Below, in pieces: positions 18,148 through 26,217 of a stretch of DNA of 64,000 nt. The notes beneath the pieces were generated by a model that did not search any database, had not been told where the DNA came from, and saw only the letters and a list, made by a program, of their open reading frames with translations. The stretch spans positions 1 through 64,000 of the forward strand of contig JAUMUT010000003.1 in the NCBI GenBank assembly GCA_030530525.1, written 5' to 3'. Made by a program: the position numbers and the translations under genes. The stretch is from Capnocytophaga sp. (GTDB lineage: Bacteria; Bacteroidota; Bacteroidia; Flavobacteriales; Flavobacteriaceae). Positions within the stretch are counted from its first letter, which is position 1, and each line of letters starts with the position of its first letter.

Positions 18148-19167
18148 ATGCAAAACCCAAAGAGAATAACCCCTTTGGTGGGGAGAATTTCATTAATTAT
18201 TTCGTTATTATCGGGTGTTTTTATAGGTTTTTTTATTTGGAAAATTCATTCAGAAATGCTTTGGTTTGTCCCGATTTTTTGCCTAATCTTGTATTTTCTT
18301 TGTTTTTTTATTCTTCTTGCTCAAATAAAAAGATTTTTACACAAAGAATCTGTTTCTGTATATAAAGAATTTTCAGAAAATTTTTCTACAAAAACAGACT
18401 TTTTTTCTCTAAAATCTGAAATTAGTAGATTTGCACAGAATAAAAATAACGAAATAGAAGACCTTAAAATACGAGAAGATTACCGAAAAGAATTTATCGG
18501 AAATGTCTCTCACGAGCTCAATACGCCACTTTTTACTTTGCAAAGTTATATTTTAACACTCCTTGATGGCGCAATGGAAGATAAAAATATTTGTAAAAAA
18601 TACTTACAACGAGCTGCAAAAAATGTAGAAAGACTTATTTTTGTAGTGAAAGATTTGGAAATGATTTCCAAATTGGAAGCAGGCGAATTACTCTTGGAAT
18701 ATTCTCATTTTGATGTGGTTGAGTTAATTAATTCTACGTTTGAACTCTTTGAAATTCGGGCAAAAAAACGTAATATTACCCTTACTTTGGACAAAAATTA
18801 TCAGCCAATAATAGTTTTTGCAGACCGAGAGCGAATAGGGCAGGTTTTGGCAAATATCATTCTAAATTCTATAAAATACGGGAAAGAAAACGGCACGACC
18901 GAAGTAGCCATAGAAAACCTTCATCATAATAAAATCATTATTCGCATTACCGATAACGGCGAAGGGGTTGCCAAAGAAAATTTACATCGTCTTTTTGAGC
19001 GTTTTTATCGGGTGGATAAAAGCGGAAGCCGAAAACAAGGCGGTTCGGGCTTGGGGCTTTCTATCGTAAAATATGTTATTGAAGCACATAACGAAACTAT
19101 TTTTGTAGAAAGTAGCCTTGGCATTGGCTCCGAATTTTCTTTTACTTTACAAAAAGGGAAAATATAA
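18148..19167 (+). CDS. Two-component sensor histidine kinase
   Basis: A 339-residue membrane histidine kinase. Two hydrophobic segments (about 11-32 and 38-60) lie so close together that almost no periplasmic sensor domain exists, so sensing is likely in the membrane or through a partner. HisKA has the phospho-acceptor His in NVSHELNTPL (H122). HATPase motifs follow: the N box (NIILNSIKYG), G1 (DNGEGV), the F box and G2 (GGSGLGLSIV). It starts ten bases after the response regulator and forms one operon with it. Confidence 0.93.
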   Translation: MQNPKRITPLVGRISLIISLLSGVFIGFFIWKIHSEMLWFVPIFCLILYFLCFFILLAQIKRFLHKESVSVYKEFSENFSTKTDFFSLKSEISRFAQNKNNEIEDLKIREDYRKEFIGNVSHELNTPLFTLQSYILTLLDGAMEDKNICKKYLQRAAKNVERLIFVVKDLEMISKLEAGELLLEYSHFDVVELINSTFELFEIRAKKRNITLTLDKNYQPIIVFADRERIGQVLANIILNSIKYGKENGTTEVAIENLHHNKIIIRITDNGEGVAKENLHRLFERFYRVDKSGSRKQGGSGLGLSIVKYVIEAHNETIFVESSLGIGSEFSFTLQKGKI

Positions 19168-19235
19168 AAAATAGTAGAAAAATTCGTTTTTATTTCTTAA
19201 TTTTGTTCTTTTAACAAAACAAAATCTTTTAACCG

Positions 19236-20009
19236 ATGAAAGCAAATATTTTTAAAGTATCATTATTTCTATTTACTTCATTTTCTGTATTTTGCCAAGA
19301 AAGAATAAGAGATGCAAGGACTAATCCGGATATTTATTTTTTACAAATAGAAGACGTTCCAAAGAGCCTTGAACTTCTTCCACCGCCACCTCAGCCAGGA
19401 AGTATTATTTTCTTAAACGATGAAGCACAATACCAATGGGGAAGAATGCAACGTAACACGCCTCGTGGCGCACAAGCTGTGGAAGACGCTCGCTTAGATG
19501 GCGATGGCGTACCCAACGCATTTTCAGAGGCTTTTGGTATAAAAATTTCTAAAGAAACTACCCCCGAAATTTATAAATTAGTCATTAATATGCGCGAAGA
19601 TGCAGGCGACTTGGCAACGCGTGGCGCAAAAGAGCATTATATGCGTATGCGTCCCTTTTCTTTCTATAAAGAAAATACTTGCAATACGGAGCAACAAAAT
19701 GGTTTGGCAACCAATGGGTCTTATCCGTCTGGACATACAGCAATTGGTTGGGCTACGGCGTTGGTACTTGCAGAAATTAACACAGAACGACAAGACGAAA
19801 TCTTAAAACGCGGGTATGAAATGGGGCAGAGTAGAGTTATCTGTGGGTATCATTTTCAGTCAGATGTAGATGCGGGTAGATTAGTAGCAAGTGCTGTCGT
19901 TGCTCGTCTTCACGCCGATAATAATTTTATGAAACAACTACAAAAGGCAAAAAAAGAGTTTTTGATACTATCAAAAAAGCAAAAAACAGAAAAAACGAAT
20001 AGAAAATAA
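19236..20009 (+). CDS. Class A acid phosphatase (PAP2 superfamily), secreted
   Basis: A 257-residue secreted phosphatase with signal peptide [21 protein letters not shown]. It has the full PAP2 signature: KEHYMRMRP (K-x6-RP), PSGH in GSYPSGHT, and [12 protein letters not shown] (SR-x5-H-x3-D). GSYPSGHT is the signature of class A bacterial non-specific acid phosphatases such as PhoN and PhoC. The likely role is release of phosphate from organic monoesters in the periplasm. A TAATTTTG element lies at 19198-19205. It is monocistronic. Confidence 0.9.
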   Translation: MKANIFKVSLFLFTSFSVFCQERIRDARTNPDIYFLQIEDVPKSLELLPPPPQPGSIIFLNDEAQYQWGRMQRNTPRGAQAVEDARLDGDGVPNAFSEAFGIKISKETTPEIYKLVINMREDAGDLATRGAKEHYMRMRPFSFYKENTCNTEQQNGLATNGSYPSGHTAIGWATALVLAEINTERQDEILKRGYEMGQSRVICGYHFQSDVDAGRLVASAVVARLHADNNFMKQLQKAKKEFLILSKKQKTEKTNRK

Positions 20010-20093
20010 ATTAAAATAAAATTAACTTTTCTATAACTTTTTTGTATTTAGAAAAAACTTACTTTTGTCAAAATTTATAAAAATTTAAAAACG

Positions 20094-20747
20094 ATGAAAA
20101 AAATCATTTTAAGCGCAGCGGTAATTTCTACCCTTGCATTGGTAAGTTGTAATAACAACAATGCTCAGCAACAATCTGATAATCAAACAACTGAGGCTGT
20201 ACAACCAGAAGTTGTGGAGAGCGTACAGTATAATGTAGATCCAAGCTCTGTGGTAGAGTGGGTAGGTTCTGCAACTGTAAAAAAACACAACGGAACTATT
20301 AATGTAACCGAAGGTGGAGTAAATGTAGAAGACGGAAAACTCAAAAATGGTACTTTTGGCTTGGATATCAACACTATTGTGGTATTGGATATTCCTGCGG
20401 GCGAAGGTAAAGAAGACTTGGAAGGACACCTAAAAGGAACAGATGCAGATAGCGCAGACCATTTCTTTAATGTTAATCAGTATCCAAAAGCATCTTTTGT
20501 GTTAAATTCTTTTGATGGACAAAATATCAACGGAACCATTACTATTAAAGGTAAATCTAAAGATATTTCTTTCCCTGCAACGGTTTCTATTTCAGATAAT
20601 GAAGTAGCTATTACCTCTAATCCGTTCAAAATCAACAGAACAGACTTCGGAGTAAATTATAATTCAAAATCTATTTTCTCTGATTTGAAAGACAAAGCAA
20701 TTGATGATGATATTGAACTTGTTGTAAAAGTAAAAGCAACAAAATAA
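20094..20747 (+). CDS. YceI-family lipoprotein
   Basis: A 217-residue lipoprotein (signal ending ALVSC, then an Asn/Gln-rich tether NNNNAQQQ). Residues ~45-216 form a YceI domain, a lipocalin-like barrel known to bind isoprenoid quinones or other long lipids. Motifs such as VEWVGS, HFFNVNQYPKASF and FKINRTDFGV fit the family. Specific cargo is unknown. A TACTTTTG -7 element lies at 20060-20067 and a strong terminator follows. Confidence 0.87.
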   Translation: MKKIILSAAVISTLALVSCNNNNAQQQSDNQTTEAVQPEVVESVQYNVDPSSVVEWVGSATVKKHNGTINVTEGGVNVEDGKLKNGTFGLDINTIVVLDIPAGEGKEDLEGHLKGTDADSADHFFNVNQYPKASFVLNSFDGQNINGTITIKGKSKDISFPATVSISDNEVAITSNPFKINRTDFGVNYNSKSIFSDLKDKAIDDDIELVVKVKATK

Positions 20748-20759
20748 TTATATTTACTG

Positions 20760-20787
20760 AAAAAGGCTGTCTTCGGATAGCCTTTTT
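20760..20787 (+). terminator. Strong terminator with a TTCG tetraloop
   Basis: AAAAAGGCTGTC-TTCG-GATAGCCTTTTT, with one G-U pair. This is a classic intrinsic terminator 12 bases after the YceI stop. Confidence 0.9.
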
Positions 20788-20815
20788 CATTTTTATAAAC
20801 AAAAAATAACCACAA

Positions 20816-21490
20816 ATGACCGAAAATTACAAAATATGGTGGGAAAACCTACCAATTATATGGAAAAAAATTCTTACAACGCACTTTTATCATCTTAATG
20901 AAGTGAAAAAAGATGAAAATGACTCCAAAATTCTTCATTTAGGTGCATTATCTTTCCAAAATGAATCCGATTTTAATGAATTACAGCAACTTATTCGCCT
21001 AAAATATAGTTGTAGGTATGACGAAAATAAAATAACTGAAATTCCGTTTTTGGGGTTCTTACAAAAATTGATTTGGGTAGATTTGCAAGCCAATCATATT
21101 ACCAATATTTCGCCTTTGGCAGATTTGCCTTTGTTGCGAGAACTTAATTTGTCTGAAAATACAATTTCTGATATTTCGCCTTTGGCTAATTCGTTAGAAA
21201 TGAAAGATTTAGAAGTAAGTTGGAATAAAATTAAAAATATTTCTGCACTTTATAATCTTACAAAATTAACCAATTTGGAGCTTGGAGGAAATCAAATTAC
21301 CGATATTAAACCGCTTGCTTCTTTGGAAAATCTTACTTGGCTTAACATCAGCGATAACGAAATTATGGATATTTCGGTTTTATTTTCTCTGAAAAAATTA
21401 GTTACGCTCAACCTTCGCGGAAATCCTGTAAATAAGTTGGAAGTTGCCGAGCTTAGAAAATCATTACCTTTTGCTCAAATTATTATATAA
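20816..21490 (+). CDS. Cytoplasmic leucine-rich-repeat protein
   Basis: A 224-residue protein with no signal peptide. After a ~70-residue head, five to six LRR units of ~22 residues follow, internalin-like in sequence (L-x-x-L-x-L-x-x-N-x-I-x-D-I-x-P-L), for example LRELNLSENTISDISPL and LTNLELGGNQITDIKPL. Such repeats form a protein-binding solenoid. It ends ten bases before the glycosyltransferase gene and is probably cotranscribed with it. The partner is unknown. Confidence 0.75.
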   Translation: MTENYKIWWENLPIIWKKILTTHFYHLNEVKKDENDSKILHLGALSFQNESDFNELQQLIRLKYSCRYDENKITEIPFLGFLQKLIWVDLQANHITNISPLADLPLLRELNLSENTISDISPLANSLEMKDLEVSWNKIKNISALYNLTKLTNLELGGNQITDIKPLASLENLTWLNISDNEIMDISVLFSLKKLVTLNLRGNPVNKLEVAELRKSLPFAQIII

Positions 21491-21500
21491 ATAACTGAAA

Positions 21501-22526
21501 ATGAAACAATTATTAGTTATTCGTCTTTCTGCAATGGGAGATGTTGCTATAACTGTTCCCGTACTTTTGGCTTTTCAGGAGCAGTATCCAGATATGAAAA
21601 TAATACTACTTACTAAGCCTATTTTTGCGCCAATGTTTGCATCTTTGCCCAATTGTGAAGTATTTCCGATAGATTTGAAAGGAAAACACAAAGGTTTTTT
21701 GGGTTTGTATAGGCTTTTTAAAGAATTAAAAGCAAAAAAAATAGATTTTGTTGCCGATTTACATAATGTTTTGCGTTCAAATGTATTAAAAATATTCTTT
21801 AAATGGAATAATATTCCATTTTTTCAAATAAATAAAGGAAGAAAAGAGAAAAAAGCACTCACCAGAGCAAAAAATAAAGAATTTCGGCAGTTAAAAACTT
21901 CTTATGAGCGTTATGCAGATGTTTTTGAAAAATTAGGTTTTCCTATTTCCTTAGAAAAAAAATACTTCCTTATGAAGAAAATGCCTTCGAAGAATGTGAA
22001 AAAATTACTTTCCGAAGAGAAAAATATAGGAATTGCACCATTTGCATCGCATTTAGGAAAAGAATATCCGTTTGAAAACCTTAAAAAAGTTATTTTTCAG
22101 CTTTCTAAGGTCTATCCAAAGGCTAAAATATTCATTTTTGGAGGAGGAAACCACGAAAAACAAATCGTAGAACAGATTTCTTCGCTTGTAAATGTAGAAA
22201 ATATGGTAGGGAAATTACCATTTTATGAAGAATTGAACCTAATTTCTCATTTAGATGTAATGTTGGCTATGGATAGTGGCAATGCGCATCTTGCCGCTAT
22301 GTATGGAGTACCAACGATTACGCTTTGGGGTGTAACTCACCCATTTGCAGGCTTTTACCCGTACGAGCAACCCAAAGAAAACGCTTTGCTTGCAGACCGA
22401 GAAAAATTCCCTTTGGTGCCTACTTCGGTGTATGGGAATAAGTACCCATATGGCTATGAACGTGCTATTATGAGTATTTCAGAGGAAAATATTTTCCAAA
22501 AAATAGTAGAAATATTAGAAAAATAA
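21501..22526 (+). CDS. Family 9 glycosyltransferase (ADP-heptose transferase-like)
   Basis: A 341-residue GT-B glycosyltransferase of the GT9 family, which in other bacteria adds heptose to the lipopolysaccharide core. The N-terminus MKQLLVIRLSAMGDVAITVPVL is the family's opening motif (RLSxxGD). The C-terminal half holds GGGNHEKQI and AMDSGNAHLAAMYGVPTITLWG, the nucleotide-sugar site. The exact donor and acceptor are not readable. It follows the LRR gene. The 216 bp after it holds an eight-base TTGTTCTT/AAGAACAA hairpin (22585-22619) and the ybeY promoter. Confidence 0.87.
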   Translation: MKQLLVIRLSAMGDVAITVPVLLAFQEQYPDMKIILLTKPIFAPMFASLPNCEVFPIDLKGKHKGFLGLYRLFKELKAKKIDFVADLHNVLRSNVLKIFFKWNNIPFFQINKGRKEKKALTRAKNKEFRQLKTSYERYADVFEKLGFPISLEKKYFLMKKMPSKNVKKLLSEEKNIGIAPFASHLGKEYPFENLKKVIFQLSKVYPKAKIFIFGGGNHEKQIVEQISSLVNVENMVGKLPFYEELNLISHLDVMLAMDSGNAHLAAMYGVPTITLWGVTHPFAGFYPYEQPKENALLADREKFPLVPTSVYGNKYPYGYERAIMSISEENIFQKIVEILEK

Positions 22527-22688
22527 ACGATATTAAATAGGCATTACGTGTTAATAATAAGCAAAATACTATTAAAAAATATTATTGTTCTTATTTAGAA
22601 AATATTTAAAAAAGAACAAAATAAACTGAATATCAATGCGTAAAAAGATTTATTTCGCTGGTTATTTATGATGAAAAGGAAGAAGTAT

Positions 22689-22719
22689 TTGGCTATGAAT
22701 ATTCTTTTTTATAATTTTG
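22689..22719 (+). promoter_or_regulatory. Promoter of ybeY
   Basis: TTG (22689-22691), 20 nt, TAATTTTG (22712-22719), about 23 bases before the ybeY ATG. Confidence 0.65.
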
Positions 22720-22742
22720 CACCCCTGAAATCATTTTAAAAT

Positions 22743-23165
22743 ATGATAAGTTTTTTCTACGAAACAAATTTTACACTTCCGCACGAAGAGGCTGATTTTG
22801 AGCGTTGGTTGTCGCTTGCCATAGCTTCGGAGCGCAAACAAGTAGGAGACATTAATTACATTTTTTGTAATGATGATTACCTACACAAAATAAATGTGGA
22901 ATACTTAAACCACGATACTTTAACAGATATTATAACGTTTGATTATACCAAAGGCTCGCTTTTGTCTAGTGATATTTATATTTCGGTAGAGCGTGTAGCG
23001 GATAATGCGAAAGACTTTGAGGTAGATTTTGAAACGGAGCTTTTGCGAGTTATGGTACACGGCATACTGCATCTTTGTGGTTATAAGGATAAAACAGAGG
23101 CAGATAGCCAAAAAATGAGGCAAAAAGAGGAAGAAAAAATGCAACTTTTTACCTTTAAAAAATAA
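22743..23165 (+). CDS. ybeY: Endoribonuclease / rRNA maturation factor YbeY
   Basis: A 140-residue YbeY with the DTLTDIITF strand and a metal site HGILHLCGYKD. In E. coli the zinc ligands are three histidines (H3xH5xH). Here H106 and H110 are present but the third position is Asp (D116). Asp could still bind metal and I recall related Bacteroidota sequences of this form, so this is probably a lineage feature, not loss of function. YbeY acts in 16S rRNA 3'-end maturation and ribosome quality control. Its terminator is shared with the convergent sco gene. Confidence 0.92.
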   Translation: MISFFYETNFTLPHEEADFERWLSLAIASERKQVGDINYIFCNDDYLHKINVEYLNHDTLTDIITFDYTKGSLLSSDIYISVERVADNAKDFEVDFETELLRVMVHGILHLCGYKDKTEADSQKMRQKEEEKMQLFTFKK

Positions 23166-23196
23166 AAAAATAGGAGTTTTTACGCTCCTATTTTTT
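23165..23196. terminator. Bidirectional terminator between ybeY and sco
   Basis: A perfect 12-bp stem AAAAAATAGGAG/CTCCTATTTTTT with an eight-base loop, centred between convergent genes and with a T tract in both directions. Confidence 0.88.
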
Positions 23197-23202
23197 ATTG
23201 TC

Positions 23203-23841
23203 TTATAATTGCTTCATTACTACGGAAACCGTTTTTTCGTGGTCAATACCCAAGCCTTCTTCTTGTGAAATGAGTTCACCTTTTTTGTTAAAAACACTAA
23301 TAATATTGGAGTGAGAAAAGTCAATAGGCGAAATTTGTTTATAATTCACGGCTAAAACGGCTGCAAATTCGCGTGTTTTTTCTTCATTTGAGCGCAAAAA
23401 CAGCCATTGGTCGTCATCCATATTATTATTAATGGCAAATTCTTTTAAATGTTCGGGAGTATCTATTTCTGGGTCAATACTTACCAAGAGATATTTTACA
23501 TTTTTTCTTTTATTGCCTGCTTGGTCATCTACTTTTTTGCGAATTTCTCGCATATCAGAGATGAGAATAGGGCAAGCGGCTTTGCAAGAAGTGTAAATCA
23601 TTACAACGACCAAAACATTTCCTTTTAGGTCTTTTAGTTCAATATCATTCCCGTTTTGGGTTGTCCAAACGGCGGGTAGGTTATACACCGAAAGGTCGGT
23701 AATTTCGTCAGTATTCTCCGAAGAAGTTTGGTCTTCCACTATTTCAGAAGTAGATGTATCAGAAATTTCTTCGGACGATTTGGAGTTATTTTTACAGCTT
23801 TGTAGAGCAAAAATAAAAAGGAGTAAGTACAAATATTTCAT
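23203..23841 (-). CDS. SCO1/SenC-family copper chaperone lipoprotein
   Basis: A 212-residue lipoprotein (lipobox LQSC at 13-16, then a Ser/Glu-rich tether). The thioredoxin-like domain has the copper site CKAAC (C86, C90) and the conserved distal His in SHSNIISVF (about 178). SCO proteins deliver copper to, or reduce, CuA of cytochrome oxidase and also serve copper nitrite and nitrous oxide reductases. It is the last gene of the nirK-SUMF1-sco run, which suggests copper loading of NirK. Confidence 0.9.
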   Translation of the reverse strand: MKYLYLLLFIFALQSCKNNSKSSEEISDTSTSEIVEDQTSSENTDEITDLSVYNLPAVWTTQNGNDIELKDLKGNVLVVVMIYTSCKAACPILISDMREIRKKVDDQAGNKRKNVKYLLVSIDPEIDTPEHLKEFAINNNMDDDQWLFLRSNEEKTREFAAVLAVNYKQISPIDFSHSNIISVFNKKGELISQEEGLGIDHEKTVSVVMKQL

Positions 23842-23871
23842 AAAAATAAAGTTTAATAATCAGAATAAATT

Positions 23872-24639
23872 TTATTTGGCACATCGGAAGCCTAAATTTT
23901 TCAAAGTATAATTGGCTTTTAGACTACCGCGTAAAGAATATCGCATAAAAGCACCATAATTAGTTAAATCGGAGGCGTTTAAGGCACTTCCGCCACAGAA
24001 TAAATTATCATCACCGAAATTATCTTTTCGGGCTTCACCTGAGAAAAAAACGCTGTTATAGTCAGAAACCCATTCCCAAACCAAGCCGTGCATATCATAC
24101 ACTCCCCAATAATTTTTAGGAGTACTACCTACTTTGTTGGCATACGTTTTTGGAGTTTGTAGCCAATTGGTAATGTAGTCCGAATAGCTTTTTTTGTTAA
24201 TTGCGTTACGGCTGGTGGCATCGGCTTGTGCAACATATTCCCATTCATCTATGGTTGGGAGTCGTTTCCCTTGGCATTCACAATATTTTTTTGCCATAAA
24301 CCAAGAAATGTTGGTAACAGGGGCATCGGGTGGGAGAGGGGCAAAGCTCTCGTCATTTTCCCATTGGGAGAGATAACTCTCTTGTGCAAAAATTCTTTTT
24401 ATTTTAGAACGCTGATATTCAGGATATTTCTCTAAAAACTGCCGATATTGTTCATTAGTTACAGGGTAAATATCCAATTGAAAAGTATTAACATCTACTT
24501 TTTTGGTGGTTTTATCTTTTTCTTTTATTCCGTACATAGGCAAATAGCTTCCGCCTTTTATGGTAACCATAGGGGTAGATTGTGCTATGCTATTATTTTT
24601 CAGAAAGAAAAAAATAAATAAAATAAAGAATGTTTTCAT
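23872..24639 (-). CDS. SUMF1-fold protein of the nirK operon, lacking catalytic cysteines
   Basis: A 255-residue secreted protein (MKTFFILFIFFFLKNNSIAQ) with a formylglycine-generating-enzyme-like (SUMF1) fold: IYPVTNEQYRQFLEKYPEY, ISWFMAKKYCECQGKRLPTIDEWEYVAQ, WGVYDMHGLVWEWVSDY and a terminal LGFRC. The position of the FGE cysteine pair (GGS-x2-C-x4-C) reads GGSALNASDLTNYG and lacks both, so it should not make formylglycine. Genes of this kind next to nirK and sco in Bacteroidota may help nitrite-reductase assembly; that is inference. Confidence 0.82.
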   Translation of the reverse strand: MKTFFILFIFFFLKNNSIAQSTPMVTIKGGSYLPMYGIKEKDKTTKKVDVNTFQLDIYPVTNEQYRQFLEKYPEYQRSKIKRIFAQESYLSQWENDESFAPLPPDAPVTNISWFMAKKYCECQGKRLPTIDEWEYVAQADATSRNAINKKSYSDYITNWLQTPKTYANKVGSTPKNYWGVYDMHGLVWEWVSDYNSVFFSGEARKDNFGDDNLFCGGSALNASDLTNYGAFMRYSLRGSLKANYTLKNLGFRCAK

Positions 24640-24652
24640 AAAGGAATAAAAT

Positions 24653-24685
24653 AAAGTAGCCAGCCCAAGAGGTACTGACTACTTT
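24653..24685 (-). other. Intercistronic hairpin between nirK and the SUMF1 gene
   Basis: AAAGTAG (24653-24659) pairs with CTACTTT (24679-24685), with an inner CAG/CTG pair. It lies in the 57-bp gap after nirK on the minus strand. It could set relative expression by partial termination or by protecting the nirK 3' end. Confidence 0.4.
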
Positions 24686-24696
24686 CTGTTGAAATA

Positions 24697-26130
24697 TTAA
24701 ATTTTATCTTTTACTTTTTGTACCATTTCTGGGGTAATTACTTTTTTGTTATTCTCCCAATTGTTATAAATGTAAGTAAGCACATCGGAAACTTCCTGAA
24801 CAGAAAGGGCTTGCGGAGGCATTGCGCTATTGTACGTTTTTCCATTAACGGTAACTTCGCCTGTTAGTCCTTTTAGGATAACTTCAATAGCTCTGTCAGT
24901 ATCTGCATTTAAATAATCAGATTTTGCCAATGGCGGAAATGCTCCTTCTAGTCCTTGTCCTTGTGGCTGATGGCAAGCAACACAGGTTCTGGTATAAACA
25001 GCCTTTCCGTCTTCTATTTGTTGTGCTTTTGTTTTAGCAACAATAGGCGCATCGGTTGGGGTAACGGCTATTTTTAGATCAGAAACATAAGGTTTTGGTT
25101 CTTGGCGTTCATATATTTTGGGGTTTTCAACGCCTTTGGCAACTAACAAGCCCAAAGCACCTTTATTGAATGCTCGGAAAATAGAGTGATCTACCAAAAC
25201 ATAAGAGCCTGGAACATCTACTTTAAATTCCACAATAGCGGCACCACCTGCGGGAATAAGCGTTGTTTGTATATTTTCATTAATAAGGTCGCCACCTTCA
25301 ACGTGTACTCGGTCAAAAATTTCTCCGATAACGTGGAAAGAAGAAACTAAGTTAGGACCTCCATTTCCTACAAATAAACGAACGATTTCGCCAGGGTTAG
25401 CTGTGAGTGCGCCGTCTTGGGTGAGTGCGCCGACTTTTCCGTTAAACAACACATAATCAGGGTTTTCTGCCAATGCTTTGTCTTGATTGAAGGCTTGTGT
25501 GCCACCTGCGCCGTAAGCTCCTTCGGTGTAGAAATCGCCTTGCATTACATAATATTCTTTATCTACTGGCGGAAGCCCTCCTTCGGGTTCTACCAAGATA
25601 AGCCCATACATTCCGTTAGCAATGTGCAAAGGTACGGGAGCTTGTGCGCAGTGATAAACGTACAAACCAGGGTTCAAACACTTGAAGTTAAATGTTCTTT
25701 GCTGTCCTGGTGCTACTAAGGTAGCTTCTGCTCCACCTCCTGGACCTGTAACTGCGTGAAGATCAATGTTATGCGGAAGTTTGTTGTCTTGGTGGTTTTT
25801 TAAGGTAAATTCCACTTCATCGCCTACACGAGTACGAATGAAACTACCAGGCACCGTTCCGCCGAATGTCCAAAATAGATATTTGGTTCCGTCCATAATT
25901 TCGCCTTCTTGCTCAATGATTTCCAAATCAACTTTGAGCTTCATAGCTTTTCTATCGCCCACAGGCTTTGGCACATACGGAGGAGAGGTAAGCTCTGCCA
26001 CCACTTGTTCGCCCTCTACGCGTATTTCGGTTGCATCTACGGGAAGAGGCTTTTTTTCGCTATTTCCGCACGAAACTAATAAGCTCGTGAAAGCGAATAA
26101 AGTCATTGTTTTTTGAAGATAAATGTTCAT
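24697..26130 (-). CDS. nirK: Copper nitrite reductase fused to cytochrome c (NirK)
   Basis: A 477-residue lipoprotein (lipobox LVSC near 18-21) that reduces nitrite to nitric oxide. All copper ligands are visible: HNIDLH (H120, D123, H125), HC (H160 type 2, C161 type 1), H169 and M174 (type 1), H266 in SFHVIG and H315 in VDHSIF. Residues ~365-470 add a class I cytochrome c domain with CVACH (C383-H387) and a Met ligand in SAMPP. The tethered haem can feed electrons directly. It heads the nirK-SUMF1-sco operon. Confidence 0.93.
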   Translation of the reverse strand: MNIYLQKTMTLFAFTSLLVSCGNSEKKPLPVDATEIRVEGEQVVAELTSPPYVPKPVGDRKAMKLKVDLEIIEQEGEIMDGTKYLFWTFGGTVPGSFIRTRVGDEVEFTLKNHQDNKLPHNIDLHAVTGPGGGAEATLVAPGQQRTFNFKCLNPGLYVYHCAQAPVPLHIANGMYGLILVEPEGGLPPVDKEYYVMQGDFYTEGAYGAGGTQAFNQDKALAENPDYVLFNGKVGALTQDGALTANPGEIVRLFVGNGGPNLVSSFHVIGEIFDRVHVEGGDLINENIQTTLIPAGGAAIVEFKVDVPGSYVLVDHSIFRAFNKGALGLLVAKGVENPKIYERQEPKPYVSDLKIAVTPTDAPIVAKTKAQQIEDGKAVYTRTCVACHQPQGQGLEGAFPPLAKSDYLNADTDRAIEVILKGLTGEVTVNGKTYNSAMPPQALSVQEVSDVLTYIYNNWENNKKVITPEMVQKVKDKI

Positions 26131-26153
26131 CTTAGTGTTTTTTTAATTTAAGA

Positions 26154-26196
26154 CAAAATTATCCTTTATTCTATTTTTACACAATGACTTTTATCA
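26154..26196 (-). promoter_or_regulatory. Promoter of nirK with a possible CRP/FNR-type site
   Basis: On the minus strand TTG (26182-26184), 20 nt, TAATTTTG (26154-26161). Directly upstream, TGA-N6-TCA (26185-26196) forms a CRP/FNR-like half-site pair. If transcription starts near 26149, its centre is at about -41.5, the usual class II activator position. The promoter is well supported; the operator is a guess. Confidence 0.55.
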
Positions 26197-26217
26197 TAAA
26201 GAACGATTTTTTTGTAA

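Noticed and set aside
23872..24639. A second active formylglycine-generating enzyme
   Set aside because: Both cysteines of the catalytic pair are missing at the aligned position.
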